A stretch of 37,144 nucleotides of DNA, from positions 1 to 37,144 of the forward strand of contig NZ_JAALCR010000047.1 of NCBI RefSeq assembly GCF_011065895.1, read 5' to 3'. Shown here one piece after another: positions 16,918 to 25,569 of this stretch. Under the pieces are notes generated by a model that was not told where the DNA came from, did no database searches, and saw only the letters and a program-made list of their open reading frames with translations. The position numbers and the translations under genes were made by a program. This DNA is from Paludisphaera rhizosphaerae (GTDB taxonomy: Bacteria > Planctomycetota > Planctomycetia > Isosphaerales > Isosphaeraceae). Numbering within the stretch: position 1 is the first letter of the stretch; the number at the start of each line of letters is the position of its first letter.

Positions 16918-17291
16918 AGTGCATCCTCGTGGTCGACGACGAATTCGACCTGGTCGGCATGCTCCGCTCGATCCTCGAAGAAGAGGGTTACAGCACCGAG
17001 TCGTGCTCCAACGGTCGCGCCGCGCTCGAGCGGCTGAAGGCTTGCAAGCCCGACCTGCTGCTGATGGACGTCATGCTGCCTTACATCAGCGGTTTGGAGG
17101 TGCTTCGCACGATGAAGGAGACCCCGGGCCTGGACGGCGTTCCCGTGGTGCTGATGAGTTCGGTGCAGCCGGGCGTGAAGCAGCACGACTACCACTGGGA
17201 CGCGTTCCTGCGGAAGCCGTTCGGTCTGGAGGACCTGCTGCGGACGGTCCGGGAATTCGCGGGCGCCCCCGACGAGGTCGTTCAGAGTTGA
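16914..17291 (+). CDS. Receiver protein coupled to the KaiC-like gene
   Basis: 125-residue single receiver domain. D8/D9 and phosphoacceptor D52 (LLLMDVMLP), S82/S83 (VLMSS) and K101 (FLRKPF) complete the active site. Its ATG overlaps the TGA of the KaiC-like gene, which indicates translational coupling and matched amounts. The natural reading is a relay from the operon's histidine kinase to this receiver, with the KaiC-like ATPase as partner or target; that arrangement is inferred from gene order. Confidence 0.9.
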   Translation: MKCILVVDDEFDLVGMLRSILEEEGYSTESCSNGRAALERLKACKPDLLLMDVMLPYISGLEVLRTMKETPGLDGVPVVLMSSVQPGVKQHDYHWDAFLRKPFGLEDLLRTVREFAGAPDEVVQS

Positions 17292-17372
17292 GGGGGGTCG
17301 TCTCGACGTGGGGGAAGCCGGGGCGAGCCTCGCCCGCTTGCGCCTTCCGTGGCGCCGGCTTCCAGGCGTCAT

Positions 17373-17419
17373 GGCGCCCCCTCGCGCAGGGGGCGTCGCA
17401 GCCCCCGGTGTTCGGGGGC
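17373..17419. terminator. Two adjacent hairpins between convergent receiver genes
   Basis: The first stem is 17373-17382 with 17388-17397 (GGCGCCCCCT, loop CGCGC, AGGGGGCGTC). The second is 17401-17407 with 17413-17419 (GCCCCCG, loop GTGTT, CGGGGGC). There is no T-tract, but the position between two converging stops suits bidirectional termination. Confidence 0.5.
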
Positions 17420-17446
17420 CGAGTGGAATGCTCGAATTGAGCTTCC

Positions 17447-17848
17447 TCAGCTCGATAGGGCTTCGCACGCGAGGCGCGAAGCCAGCAAGTCTTCCAGGAC
17501 GAAGGGATCGAAGGGTTTGACCAGATACTGGTCGATCCCAGCCTCCTCGGCGCGCCGGTGATCGGACTCCTGATTGAAGCCCGAGGAGCACACGATGAAG
17601 ACGTCTTTCCCGCCGGGCTGCTCGCGCAGTCGCCGGGCGACCTCGAAGCCGTCCATCAGCGGCAGCCCGAGGTCGAGCACCACGGCGTGCGGCCGCTGTT
17701 CTCGGGCGACTTGGAGCGCCTCGGGGCCGTCGTGGGCCTCGGCGGCCTCATAACCCCACGCTTGCAAGAGCATGGCCAGGCAGGCGGCCGTATCGACGTT
17801 GTCGTCGACGACGAGGATGCGAAGCGCGGAATGGGCATGTCCCCGCAT
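17447..17848 (-). CDS. Stand-alone response-regulator receiver protein
   Basis: 133 residues, one receiver domain: D15/D16, phosphoacceptor D59 (HAVVLDLGLPLMDG), S88/S89 and K111 (YLVKPF). GAGG lies 7 bases before ATG 17848. It converges on the KaiC operon. With the receivers at 13391 and 16914 it makes three output-less receivers around one histidine kinase, so branching or competition for phosphate is plausible. Confidence 0.88.
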   Translation of the reverse strand: MRGHAHSALRILVVDDNVDTAACLAMLLQAWGYEAAEAHDGPEALQVAREQRPHAVVLDLGLPLMDGFEVARRLREQPGGKDVFIVCSSGFNQESDHRRAEEAGIDQYLVKPFDPFVLEDLLASRLACEALSS

Positions 17849-18245
17849 GTTCCAACCTCGGGTGAGGATTCCATGGAGCTTAGTTCATCCGTGCATCGGA
17901 GATCATACCCGGATGCCAGACCTACGTCCAGCCGCGACGCTTTCGGAGAGGCTCCACATGGGGGCGACACGGCGTAAAGATGACTCTCGAAGCGGCGACA
18001 AATGCGGCTCTACCCACCACGCTCGCCGATGCTGGAGGACCTTGGCATGGAAGCCCAATAGGGTCCACTCCGCGGACCTTGTTAGGTCTCACCAGGGTGA
18101 AAGGGAACATTCCACCCGACACGTACGCCCGACGACTCGTTCGACATTGCCAGACCTGCTCTTCCGAATGGCCCGCACAGCAGACCCTACTCCTACTTTG
18201 GCCAAGGCCCCGGGGATTTCGATGGGACGAAAACCCCCGAGTTTA
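17849..18245. other. Intergenic region left of the insertion sequence
   Basis: Bases 17849-18049 show nothing recognisable. Bases 18050-18194 are the left copy of a MITE-like repeat, followed by about 50 bases to the insertion-sequence end. Confidence 0.4.
18050..18194. repeat. MITE-like repeat, left copy
   Basis: About 145 bases matching 19850-19994 in the same orientation: GAAGCCCA, a TAGGGTCC end, CTTGTTAGGT, GGTGAAA, AGACCTG, TCTTCCGAATGG and CCCTACTCCT occur in order in both. The ends are imperfect inverted repeats of about 21 bases (ATAGGGTCC against GACCCTAC). It has no coding capacity. Confidence 0.6.
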
Positions 18246-19800
18246 CCTAGATCGCCGGCGATATTAAGAGCGACCCGAATGCCACGAAGATAGTGCACAA
18301 GGCCTTCGGCGTGAACGACTTGTCGCGTCTTGAAGGCTGAGGGGGCCCGAGGGCATCCTGGCGGTTTCTCGAGGACGCGCCGAGACGCCGCACGGAGCCC
18401 CCCCATGCCGACTCGCATCTTCACCATCCTCGGCCGCCTGCGCCAAGACGCCGCCGCCGCGATCTCGCCGAGGACGATCGAGGCGGCTTGCGAGAAGGCG
18501 GGATATCGTTGGAGGGCTCGCAAGCTTGGGCCGGTCGAGACGATCTCGCTGTTCCTTCTGCAGGTCTTGCTGAGGACACTTCGTGCCGGCATGTCGAGCG
18601 GCTCGGCGGTCAGGAGTTCAGCGACTCGGCCTACTGCCAGGCTCGACGTCGCATCCCCCTGGCGGTCTTCCTCGGGCTCGTCGAAGGGGTGGCCGCGGCC
18701 GTCCGGGGCACCTCGGAGGATTGCCGCTGGCGGGGCCATCGGCTCTGGGTCGAGGACGGCTCGAGCGTCTCCATGCCCGACGCGCCCGAGTTGCAGGCCC
18801 GCTTCGGCCAGCCCTCGGGCCAGCGGCCGGGGTGCGGCTTCCCGGTGGCCAAGCTGCTGGCTCTGTTCCACGTCGAGACGGGGATGCTCCTGCGGATGAC
18901 GACCGCCCCGCTGCGGTCCCACGACATGGCCGGGGCCGGGGCGATCTCAAGCGAGTTGGAGCCGGGCGACGTCCTCCTGGGAGACCGCGGCTTCTGTTCC
19001 TATGCTCATCTGGCGATCTTGATCGGACGCGGCGTTTTCGCGGTCTTCCGCATGCACCAGCGGCTGAACGTCGACTTCACGCCGGGGCGGCCGACGGCGC
19101 GGAGGAAGGGCCCGTATCCTCGGCCCCAGGGCCTGCCGAGCTCGCGATGGGTGCTGACGCACGGGCCGTGGGATCAGGTGGTCGCCTGGCCCAAGCCCAA
19201 GGCCCGACCCGAGTGGATGACGGCCGAAGAATACGCGACGCTGCCGGACGAGATCCTGGTCCGCGAGTTGCGGTACGAGGTGGCGACGCCGGGCTATCGG
19301 GTGCGACGATTGACGCTGGCGACGACTCTCCTGGACGCGGCGATGCACCCCGCGACGGAACTGGCGGAAGTCTATTACAAGCGATGGCGCGTGGAGCACG
19401 ATTTCCGACATCTGAAGATCACGATGAACATGGACGTGCTCAAGTGCATGACGGTGGACGGCGTCCTGAAAGAGCTGGCGATGTACGCGATCGCGTACAA
19501 CCTGGTGCGCTCGGCGATGCTGGAGTCGGCGCGGACGCAACGAGTCGACCCCGACCGCCTCAGCCTGATCGACGGCCTCCGCTGGCTGACCGGCATGCCG
19601 GGCGACGGCGACACGCCGATGCTGGTCGTCAACCCGTGCCGCCGCGGCCGCTACGAGCCGCGTGTCAAGAAACGCCGCCCCAAGAAGTACATGCGGATGA
19701 CCAAGCCCCGGCGCGAATACCACGAAGACCTAATCCAGCAATGGTTTGCGGCTTAACTTCGTGGCATTCGGGTCACTGCTAAATTCCGTGGAGATCCAGG
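18246..19800 (+). mobile_element. IS4-type insertion sequence with frameshifted transposase
   Basis: Inverted repeats bound the element. The inner 18 bases are perfect (GACCCGAATGCCACGAAG at 18272-18289, its complement at 19757-19774). An imperfect match continues outwards to about 18246 and 19800 (CCTAGATC against CCTGGATC), giving about 44 bases in all. The element is about 1.55 kb and carries one DDE transposase gene. No convincing target-site duplication flanks it. Confidence 0.8.
18405..19756 (+). pseudogene. IS4-family DDE transposase, frameshifted
   Basis: The N-terminal part (MPTRIFTILGRLRQDAAAAI, ..., LGPVETISLFLLQVLL) runs from ATG 18405 in one frame to about 18570. The rest (CRHVERLGGQEFSDSAYCQA onwards) continues in the -1 frame to 19756. 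No slippery A-rich site is seen at the junction, so a mutation is more likely than programmed frameshifting. The DDE triad is intact: WVEDGSSVS, LLGDRGF, and the IS4 signature Y-(2)-R-(3)-E-(6)-K in YYKRWRVEHDFRHLK. The C-terminal fragment alone opens for 422 codons but would lack the N-terminal DNA-binding part. Confidence 0.82.
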
Positions 19801-19849
19801 CGATATGGGCTGTCCTCGTTCAGTCCTCTGCTCGACTTTCTCCGGGAGA

Positions 19850-19994
19850 GAAGCCCAGCCCAGTAGGGGCCGCTCGGCGGAGCTTGTTAGGTTTCATCAA
19901 GGTGAAAATGCGGCCGCCCGGCATGCGCGCCTGACGCGACTGCGGCATCGCGAGACCTGATCTTCCGAATGGTCCCAACAGCGGGCCCTACTCC
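19850..19994. repeat. MITE-like repeat, right copy
   Basis: Direct copy of 18050-18194. The terminal inverted repeats are GTAGGGGCCGCT at 19863 and GGGCCCTAC ending at 19991. It begins about 50 bases after the insertion sequence, mirroring the distance on the left. Confidence 0.6.
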
Positions 19995-20017
19995 TCCCGC
20001 ATCTCACCTTCCTGTCT

Positions 20018-20329
20018 TCATTCGCCGAATTGGGACAGCTTGACCGGGGGTTGATCGTCGAACTGGACGGAGATCACCAGGGTTCCCCCCATCGCTTCGA
20101 CGTACTTCCGGAGGGTGCTCACATAGACGTCGGTCCGCCTTTCCAACCGGCTGACGGCCGCCTGCGTGGTCTTCAACGTCGCGGCCATCTCGACCTGTGA
20201 GCGGTGTCGGGCTTCCCTCAGTTGGCGAAGGGACGCCTCCCGCTCGACGGCCCTGGCCATGCTGGCTTCCACTTCGGCCCGTTCCTCGGCCGGCAGCTTC
20301 GCCAGATAGTCCTCCAGCTTGATCGCCAT
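20018..20329 (-). CDS. XRE-family antitoxin-like regulator (HigA type)
   Basis: 103 residues. A helical N-terminus (LPAEERAEVEASMARAVERE) is followed by a Cro/C1-type helix-turn-helix (LREARHRSQVEMAATLKTTQ, AAVSRLERRTDVYVSTLRKY) and a short beta tail (MGGTLVISVQF). This matches the antitoxin of RelE/HigB-type modules, which binds the toxin and represses its own operon. AGGA lies 8 bases before ATG 20329. In intact modules the toxin gene lies just upstream on the same strand; here only a C-terminal relic is seen, so this antitoxin appears to be an orphan. Confidence 0.85.
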   Translation of the reverse strand: MAIKLEDYLAKLPAEERAEVEASMARAVEREASLRQLREARHRSQVEMAATLKTTQAAVSRLERRTDVYVSTLRKYVEAMGGTLVISVQFDDQPPVKLSQFGE

Positions 20330-20341
20330 CGCTCGGTCCTT

Positions 20342-20405
20342 TCCAGGTGTCGGTTGTATCGTTCCTCGGCGATCGAGACCAGGTCATACGGAACTCCAGC
20401 CTGGC
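20342..20405 (-). pseudogene. Relic of a RelE/HigB-type toxin C-terminus
   Basis: Just upstream of the antitoxin one minus-strand frame reads YDLVSIAEERYNRHLER. It resembles the conserved toxin end (YxxLIxxAExRYxxHL) found beside this antitoxin family. A stop lies in frame about 50 bases upstream, and no remaining toxin body was recognised in any frame. Confidence 0.35.
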
Positions 20406-20697
20406 TCTCAAGGGGAGCGATCTAGGGGGCCTTCGAGCGGTCGTCTCCATCGGTCTCGACGTTCCGGTTGAGGCGAATGGGCAGCGGCCGGCGGCGGCGA
20501 TTCGCCGGAATTCTCGGGGCTCTGGAGACCACAGTATTGAATAGAGAGACATGCTCGCGCATGCGCTGCGATCGGCCGGGATGGGGATCGCTCGGGTGAG
20601 GGGACGTGGGGGGAGGCGGCGGAAGATGACACCACTCGCTGAATACCGTCGACGCTCGTCGGAAGCCACTTCTGAATCAAGGGGGCAGATCGGGCGC

Positions 20698-20778
20698 CCT
20701 GGCCACGCTTGTGTGGCCAGGCGATCGGCGATGGTCACACGGTCGGCCCCAGCGGTTCATGGCCACGTAGGCGTGGCC
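20698..20778. repeat. Pair of GGCCACG/CGTGGCC hairpins
   Basis: The first is CCTGGCCAC (20698-20706) with GTGGCCAGG (20713-20721). The second is GGCCACG (20761-20767) with CGTGGCC (20772-20778). They share the same core and lie about 40 bases apart. Confidence 0.6.
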
Positions 20779-20829
20779 TGGGCTCCCAGGTCCGCCGTTC
20801 TTCAGAGCCGTTGCGCGAGGGGTATCCGG

Positions 20830-20955
20830 AAAATGGTCGATCAAAGCCAATTCTGGGATCCGGCGAACCGCCTCAAGTTTCAATGGGGAAAACGTTTGCG
20901 TCGCCTTCGCGGGCTGGGTGACGGGAGCGATCGAAGCCAAAGGGAGCCAATGGTT
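20830..20955. repeat. GGAGCCAA-type repeat unit, left copy
   Basis: Contains ATGGTCGATCAAAGCCAATT, then AACGTTTGCG, GGGTGACGGG, and GATCGAAGCCAAAGGGAGCC. The same order of motifs recurs at 21107-21227. Spacing is conserved and the sequence is diverged. Confidence 0.55.
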
Positions 20956-21006
20956 CGGGCGGAGAAGGTTGTAGCGGGTTCTCAGGTTGGATTAGGAGCC
21001 GACGGC

Positions 21007-21064
21007 GGTCGTCCCCCTCATCGGATCGCTTCGCGATCTGTCTTCCCCCGCGAGGAGGGAAGAC
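21007..21064. repeat. Half P palindrome
   Basis: Only the right arm is present: GGTCGTCCCCCTCATCGG, GATCGCTTCGCGATC, then CTTCCCCCGCGAGGAGGGAAG. The left arm is missing, so this is a solo half element. Confidence 0.7.
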
Positions 21065-21106
21065 TGTGCGGACCAATTGCCCGGAGCTTGTTGCGTTCGG
21101 CGAAAC

Positions 21107-21227
21107 TGGTCGATCGGAGCCAATTGCGGGGAGCCGCGGAGTGGCGTAAGCGGGTGTTGAACAAAGGTTTGCGGCCAGCGGGCGACGGGCGGGCCGTCGA
21201 CGAACGGAGCCAAACGGAGCCGGTGGT
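21107..21227. repeat. GGAGCCAA-type repeat unit, right copy
   Basis: Contains CTGGTCGATCGGAGCCAATT, AAAGGTTTGCG, GGGCGACGGG and GAACGGAGCCAAACGGAGCC in the same order as the copy at 20830-20955. Confidence 0.55.
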
Positions 21228-21279
21228 GGGAGTGGGATTGGAGCAGGACGGGAGTGGAGGCGGTGTTCAGCGGTTGGGC

Positions 21280-21308
21280 TTGTCGGTTCCTCCTGGGTCG
21301 GGTTTAAT
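21280..21308 (+). promoter_or_regulatory. Possible sigma70-like promoter for guaB
   Basis: TTGTCG (21280-21285) and TTTAAT (21303-21308) are 17 bases apart. This would give a leader of about 150 bases before guaB. Support is from the two hexamers only. Confidence 0.25.
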
Positions 21309-21467
21309 GTCTAAGGAAAGGCACCAGATCCCCCCGACCTCGATCGACGCCCCGGGCCCGACCTGAACCCCCGTCTCGTCCGTTCGGTTCTCGTCGATCG
21401 TTCAAGATCGCGTCACGACGTGTGATGTGTTCGGCCTGTGGGTCGGGCTGTCCCGGAGCTTTTCCCG

Positions 21468-22973
21468 ATGCACGATCGCATCGCCTATCAGGGCATCACC
21501 TTCGACGACGTCCTCCTTGAGCCGGGATACTCCGACTACCTCCCTCGGGAGGTCGACGTCCGCACCAATTTGACGTCCAGCATCGCGCTGAACATCCCGA
21601 TTCTGTCCTCCCCCATGGACACGGTGACCGAGGCCGAACTGGCCATCGCGCTGGCGCAGGAAGGCGGCCTGGGGGTCATCCACAAGAACCTCTCGATCGA
21701 GGAGCAGACCCGAGAGGTCGACAAGGTGAAGCGGTCCGAGAACGGCGTGATCGTCGACCCGATCACCCTGCCGCCGGACGCCACCGTGGGCGAGGCCCGG
21801 AAGATCATGTCCGGGCACAACATCTCGGGCGTGCCGATCACCGTCAACGGCCGGTTGATGGGGATCCTCACCCGTCGCGACCTGCGGTTCCTGGAGTCGA
21901 ACGACCTCCGTATTGAGGAGGTCATGACCAAGGAGAACCTGGTCACCGCCCCCGCCGACACCCGCCTGGAAGAGGCGGATCGGATTTTAACGAAGAATAA
22001 GGTCGAGAAACTTCTGCTGGTTGACGATGAATACCGACTGAAGGGTCTCGTCACGATCAAGGACATCGACAAGCTGCACCGGTATCCCAACGCCTGCAAG
22101 GACGCGCGCGGGCGGCTGCGGGCCGGAGCCGCGGTGGGCGTTCACGACTATGAGCGGATCGCCTCGCTGCTGGAAGCGGACGTCGACGTTCTGATCGTGG
22201 ACTCGGCCCACGGGCACAGCAGGAACGTGGTGGAGACGGTTCGCAAGATCAAGCGCGAGTTCCAGATCCAGGTGGTCGCCGGCAACGTGGCGACGGCCGA
22301 AGGGGCGAAGGCCCTGGCGGACGCCGGCGCGGATGCGGTGAAGGTCGGGATTGGACCGGGCTCAATCTGCACGACGCGGGTGGTCTCGGGCGTGGGAGTG
22401 CCGCAGATGACGGCGATCGCCTCGGCGGCCAAGGCGCTGGGGGGCTCGGTCCCGATCATCGCCGACGGCGGCATCCGATACTCGGGCGACATCAGCAAGG
22501 CGATCGCCGCCGGCGCCCACTGCGTCATGATCGGCGGTCTCTTCGCCGGACTGGCGGAGAGCCCCGGCGACACGATCATCTACCGCGGCCGGAGCTTCAA
22601 GACGTATCGCGGGATGGGATCCCTGGGCGCGATGGCCAAGGGCTCGCACGAGCGCTACCGTCAGGAAGCCGCCAAGCCGTCTGAAACCAAGACCGGGGCC
22701 GCCCCGAAGCTCGTCCCCGAAGGGGTCGAGGGCCGGGTGCCGTACAAGGGCCCGCTGGCCGATTACGTGTTCCAGTTGGTCGGAGGCCTCCGGGCCGGGA
22801 TGGGATACTGCGGGACGAAGACGATCGAGGACCTGCGGACCAAGAGCCGGTTCATCCAGGTGACCTCGGCGTCGGTCCAGGAAGGCCACCCGCACGACAT
22901 CGCCATCACCCAGGAAGCCCCCAACTACACCAGCTACAGCGGAGAATCCGAGGGAGGCCGGTCCCAGGTCTGA
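21468..22973 (+). CDS. guaB: Inosine-5'-monophosphate dehydrogenase
   Basis: Oxidises IMP to XMP with NAD+, the committed step of guanine nucleotide synthesis, in the cytoplasm. 501 residues, full length. The TIM barrel opens with [20 protein letters not shown] and SSPMDTVTE. Two CBS domains interrupt it at about 95-205 ([20 protein letters not shown], ...). The catalytic loop [11 protein letters not shown] holds nucleophile C301, followed by [11 protein letters not shown], the GSLGAM flap and the YKG substrate loop. ATG 21468 (MHDRIAYQG) is preferred over an upstream GTG because it fits the family start and has CGGAG upstream. It appears monocistronic. Confidence 0.97.
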   Translation: MHDRIAYQGITFDDVLLEPGYSDYLPREVDVRTNLTSSIALNIPILSSPMDTVTEAELAIALAQEGGLGVIHKNLSIEEQTREVDKVKRSENGVIVDPITLPPDATVGEARKIMSGHNISGVPITVNGRLMGILTRRDLRFLESNDLRIEEVMTKENLVTAPADTRLEEADRILTKNKVEKLLLVDDEYRLKGLVTIKDIDKLHRYPNACKDARGRLRAGAAVGVHDYERIASLLEADVDVLIVDSAHGHSRNVVETVRKIKREFQIQVVAGNVATAEGAKALADAGADAVKVGIGPGSICTTRVVSGVGVPQMTAIASAAKALGGSVPIIADGGIRYSGDISKAIAAGAHCVMIGGLFAGLAESPGDTIIYRGRSFKTYRGMGSLGAMAKGSHERYRQEAAKPSETKTGAAPKLVPEGVEGRVPYKGPLADYVFQLVGGLRAGMGYCGTKTIEDLRTKSRFIQVTSASVQEGHPHDIAITQEAPNYTSYSGESEGGRSQV

Positions 22974-23301
22974 GCGACCGGCCCCGCTGAAGAAAGCCGA
23001 AGGCGTCGGGAACTCTCGTCTCCACGTCGTCCCTATTGGGTTCTCAGGGGGTCGCGAGACGACCCCCGCCGTGAAACGAGTCCTGGTCCACGTTCGCCAG
23101 TCAGTCCAAATCAAGTCAGGAGGCGTCGGGGCGCGGAGGTCTTCCAGCCCGCGACGCCGATCCCCAGGACGGGGGTCAGCGGAAGCATCGACGATGTTCG
23201 ACCCGGGCCGATCCGGGGGCCTCGCGCCCTCGGCCGCGGTCCGTTGACGAGCCGGCGCTCCTCGGGGCGTCGAGCGTTCCAGGAAAGCAAGGAGGCGTGG
23301 C
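22974..23301. other. Intergenic region after guaB
   Basis: 328 bases with no gene seen. A hairpin candidate terminator lies at 23047-23067, and the ribosome site of the next gene (AAGGAGG near 23288) is at the right end. Confidence 0.4.
23047..23067 (+). terminator. Candidate guaB terminator hairpin
   Basis: GGGGGTCG, loop CGAGA, CGACCCCC, about 70 bases after the guaB stop. The stem is 8 bp and no T-tract follows. Confidence 0.45.
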
Positions 23302-25485
23302 TTGCGTCGCACAACCTCGGCATTGACCACGACGATCTTCGGGGCCGTGCTTTCGGCCTCGACGGTCTCGGCCCAGCAGTCGCAGCCGCCGGACAGGCTG
23401 AACGGCGGGGCGTCCGCCGACGCCGACGCCGGATTCGGCATGGCCGCCGCGCGGGGCGCCCGCCACCTCCTGCGCACCGGCCTGGACTACATCGAATACC
23501 AGGAGTTCGACCGGGCCTTGAAGTACCTCCGCGAGGCGGAGAAGCGCCAGGCCGAACTCAACGGTCCGGAGCGAACCAAGCTCAAGCAGGCTCTCGACCG
23601 CGCCCAGCGCGGGACGCGTGAGGCCATCGGCTCGGAGAAGCCCTACGCCGTCAGCCAGCGGTCGCTCCGCTCCGGCGGCTTCGCGCCGGCGACCAACTCG
23701 ACGGCCGTCGCCGACAAGACCCGCGACCGCGCCGTGACCCGCGAAGGGGACGACCGGCCCGAGCCCATCCGCCTGGCCGGCGGCGAGGCCCCCGAGCCGG
23801 CCCCGGCTCCGTCGGCCGCGTCGCGTGCCCGAGTCGCTGCCGCGCCGGCCCCGCTCCCGGAGATCCCCGACGCCCCGCCGATCGAGGTCCCCGCGGCCCC
23901 CAAGCGGTCGCGTTGGGAGATGCCGTCCTCGGCCAGGGCCGTCGGCGAATCGGCTCTCGCCGACGCCATGAAGGTCCCCACGGCCCCGAAGGTCGTCCCG
24001 ATCGAGCCCGTCGCGACCGCCCCGAAGTCGATCGCGGCCGCCGCGGCTGAAGCCGCCGACTCCGCGCCGGCGCCCTTGCCCGAACAGGCCTCGGCCGCCA
24101 TGCAGGCCCAGGCCGACCTGGTGACGCCCTTCCCGACGCTGGACCCTGCGCCGGCCGCCGCCGCTGACTCGGCCGTCACTCGCTCCCGGTCGGCCATGAC
24201 CGCCGCGCCCGCTCCGACCGCCGAACCGGCCCCGGCACCGGCCCCGGCCGCCGCTCCCGAGCCGATCCGGCTGGAACTGCCCGACGAGTTGCCCGATCCC
24301 GCGGGACTCGCCGGCGCGAGAAGCGCCCCCGCGCTCCATCGCGACTCCACCGAGACGCCCGCGCAGGACCCGGCCGAGACGCCGGCCGCTGAGGCCGTCC
24401 CGACCCCCGCCGAGGAACCGGCCCCGGCCCCCGCCGCGATGCCGGTTCCCGTCGACCCGGGTCCCGCTCCGGCCGCCGAGACGCTCTCGACCCCGGCGCC
24501 CGCCGCCGAGGCCGTCCCGACCCCGGCCGAGGAGCCCGCTCCCACGCCGACCCCGGCTCCCGCCGGCATGAGCGACCCGATGCTGGACCTCCCGGCGCTG
24601 CCGAGCGAGCTTCGCGGTGCGGCCCCGGCTCCTCAGCCGAACGACGGCCTGCCGCCGCTCCCCGGCGAGACCGGTCCCGCTCCAGCCATGCCCGCCCCGG
24701 CTCAGGACCTCCCTCAGCTTCCCGAGTCCGATCCGACGCCCGCCTTCACCCCGGTCTCCGACCTGGGCGCCGCCCCCAGCGCGGCCGAGGCCGCCGGCTT
24801 GAACCCCCAGTCGCCGGCGGCGGCCTCCGGGTTCGTCCCCCCTCGCGCCACGGCCTCCTCGACCCTCTCGCCCGACCTTGAGCGGAGCGTCGAGGCCATC
24901 GCCCGCCGCCAGGAGCAAGAGGACCGCGCCCGCCTGGCCCGTCGCCAGCAGCCCGCGATCGAGCCCGAAGCCGGCTACGACCCGAACCGCGACCTCTCGG
25001 CCGACAGCCGGATGCAGACGCAGATCGACATCAGCCGGGCCCCCAGCCCGGCCGAGGCCCGGCCGATCAACGCCGTCCCCGTCCCCGAGGACTGGGTTCC
25101 GCTGGGCGCCCGGACCTGGAGCCCCCAGCGCAAGTACTGGGCGGCGGCCGCGACCTGCCACCTGCCGCTCTACTTCCAGGACCCCATGCTGGAACGGTAC
25201 GGCCACAGCGTTGAGCAGTACCTGGGCCCCGCCGGCCGCTACTTCACCTACCCGGTCGACAACCACAAGCAGTCGACCCAGCGGATGCAGATCCTCCAGC
25301 CGTTCGCCTCGGCCGGCCAGTTCGCCTTCCAGATCCTCACCTTGCCCTACGCCCTGGTCGTCGATCCCCCGTGGGAGGCTCAGTACGACCTGGGCTACTG
25401 GCGCCCCGGCGACAAGATCCCGACCGATATGTACTACCTCCCCGTCCACGGCACCGGCCCGCCCCTCAAGGGCAAGAACTACTGA
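23302..25485 (+). CDS. Exported Pro/Ala-rich protein with conserved C-terminal domain
   Basis: 727 residues from TTG 23302, supported by AAGGAGG 7 bases upstream and by the signal peptide that follows (RRTTSALTTTIFGAVLSAST, VSAQQ). A short helical region lies at about 45-110 (LLRTGLDYIEYQEFDRALKY, LREAEKRQ), TPR-like. A long low-complexity stretch of Ala/Pro/Glu occupies about 150-530, with an internal repeat AAEAVPTPAEEPAP. The end, about 590-727, is an ordered domain rich in aromatic residues (AATCHLPLYFQDPMLERYGH, YFTYPVDNH, LPYALVVDPPWEAQYDLGYW). The layout suggests an envelope protein with a flexible spacer. No function is recognised. Confidence 0.82.
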   Translation: MRRTTSALTTTIFGAVLSASTVSAQQSQPPDRLNGGASADADAGFGMAAARGARHLLRTGLDYIEYQEFDRALKYLREAEKRQAELNGPERTKLKQALDRAQRGTREAIGSEKPYAVSQRSLRSGGFAPATNSTAVADKTRDRAVTREGDDRPEPIRLAGGEAPEPAPAPSAASRARVAAAPAPLPEIPDAPPIEVPAAPKRSRWEMPSSARAVGESALADAMKVPTAPKVVPIEPVATAPKSIAAAAAEAADSAPAPLPEQASAAMQAQADLVTPFPTLDPAPAAAADSAVTRSRSAMTAAPAPTAEPAPAPAPAAAPEPIRLELPDELPDPAGLAGARSAPALHRDSTETPAQDPAETPAAEAVPTPAEEPAPAPAAMPVPVDPGPAPAAETLSTPAPAAEAVPTPAEEPAPTPTPAPAGMSDPMLDLPALPSELRGAAPAPQPNDGLPPLPGETGPAPAMPAPAQDLPQLPESDPTPAFTPVSDLGAAPSAAEAAGLNPQSPAAASGFVPPRATASSTLSPDLERSVEAIARRQEQEDRARLARRQQPAIEPEAGYDPNRDLSADSRMQTQIDISRAPSPAEARPINAVPVPEDWVPLGARTWSPQRKYWAAAATCHLPLYFQDPMLERYGHSVEQYLGPAGRYFTYPVDNHKQSTQRMQILQPFASAGQFAFQILTLPYALVVDPPWEAQYDLGYWRPGDKIPTDMYYLPVHGTGPPLKGKNY

Positions 25486-25511
25486 GCCGAACCCTCGGGA
25501 AGACGTACCAA

Positions 25512-25548
25512 CGACGACGGCCGCCGGACCTCCCGGCGGCCGTCGTCG
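25512..25548. terminator. Strong 16-bp hairpin between convergent genes
   Basis: CGACGACGGCCGCCGG (25512-25527), loop ACCTC, perfect complement at 25533-25548. It lies 27 bases after the stop of the Pro/Ala-rich gene and 22 bases from the stop of the converging gene, so it probably terminates both. There is no T-tract. Confidence 0.65.
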
Positions 25549-25569
25549 CTTCGAACGGCGAAGACCGAA

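Larger units (their letters stand above)
20406..21467. other. Gene-free, repeat-rich interval upstream of guaB
   Basis: About 1 kb without a credible gene. It holds two GGCCACG hairpins (20698-20721 and 20761-20778), two copies of a unit with CGATCGGAGCCAATT-like motifs (20830-20955 and 21107-21227), a half P palindrome between them (21007-21064) and a possible guaB promoter near 21280. The long plus-strand open frame across it is a translation of these repeats. Confidence 0.6.

Noticed and set aside
18550-18590. Programmed -1 frameshifting in the transposase.
   Set aside because: No A-rich or X-XXY-YYZ slippery site is seen at the junction, and IS4-type elements normally use one frame.
23176-25449. 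A 757-codon minus-strand frame rich in Gly and Arg.
   Set aside because: It is the antisense of the Pro/Ala-rich exported protein, whose signal peptide, ribosome site and ordered C-terminal domain support the plus strand.
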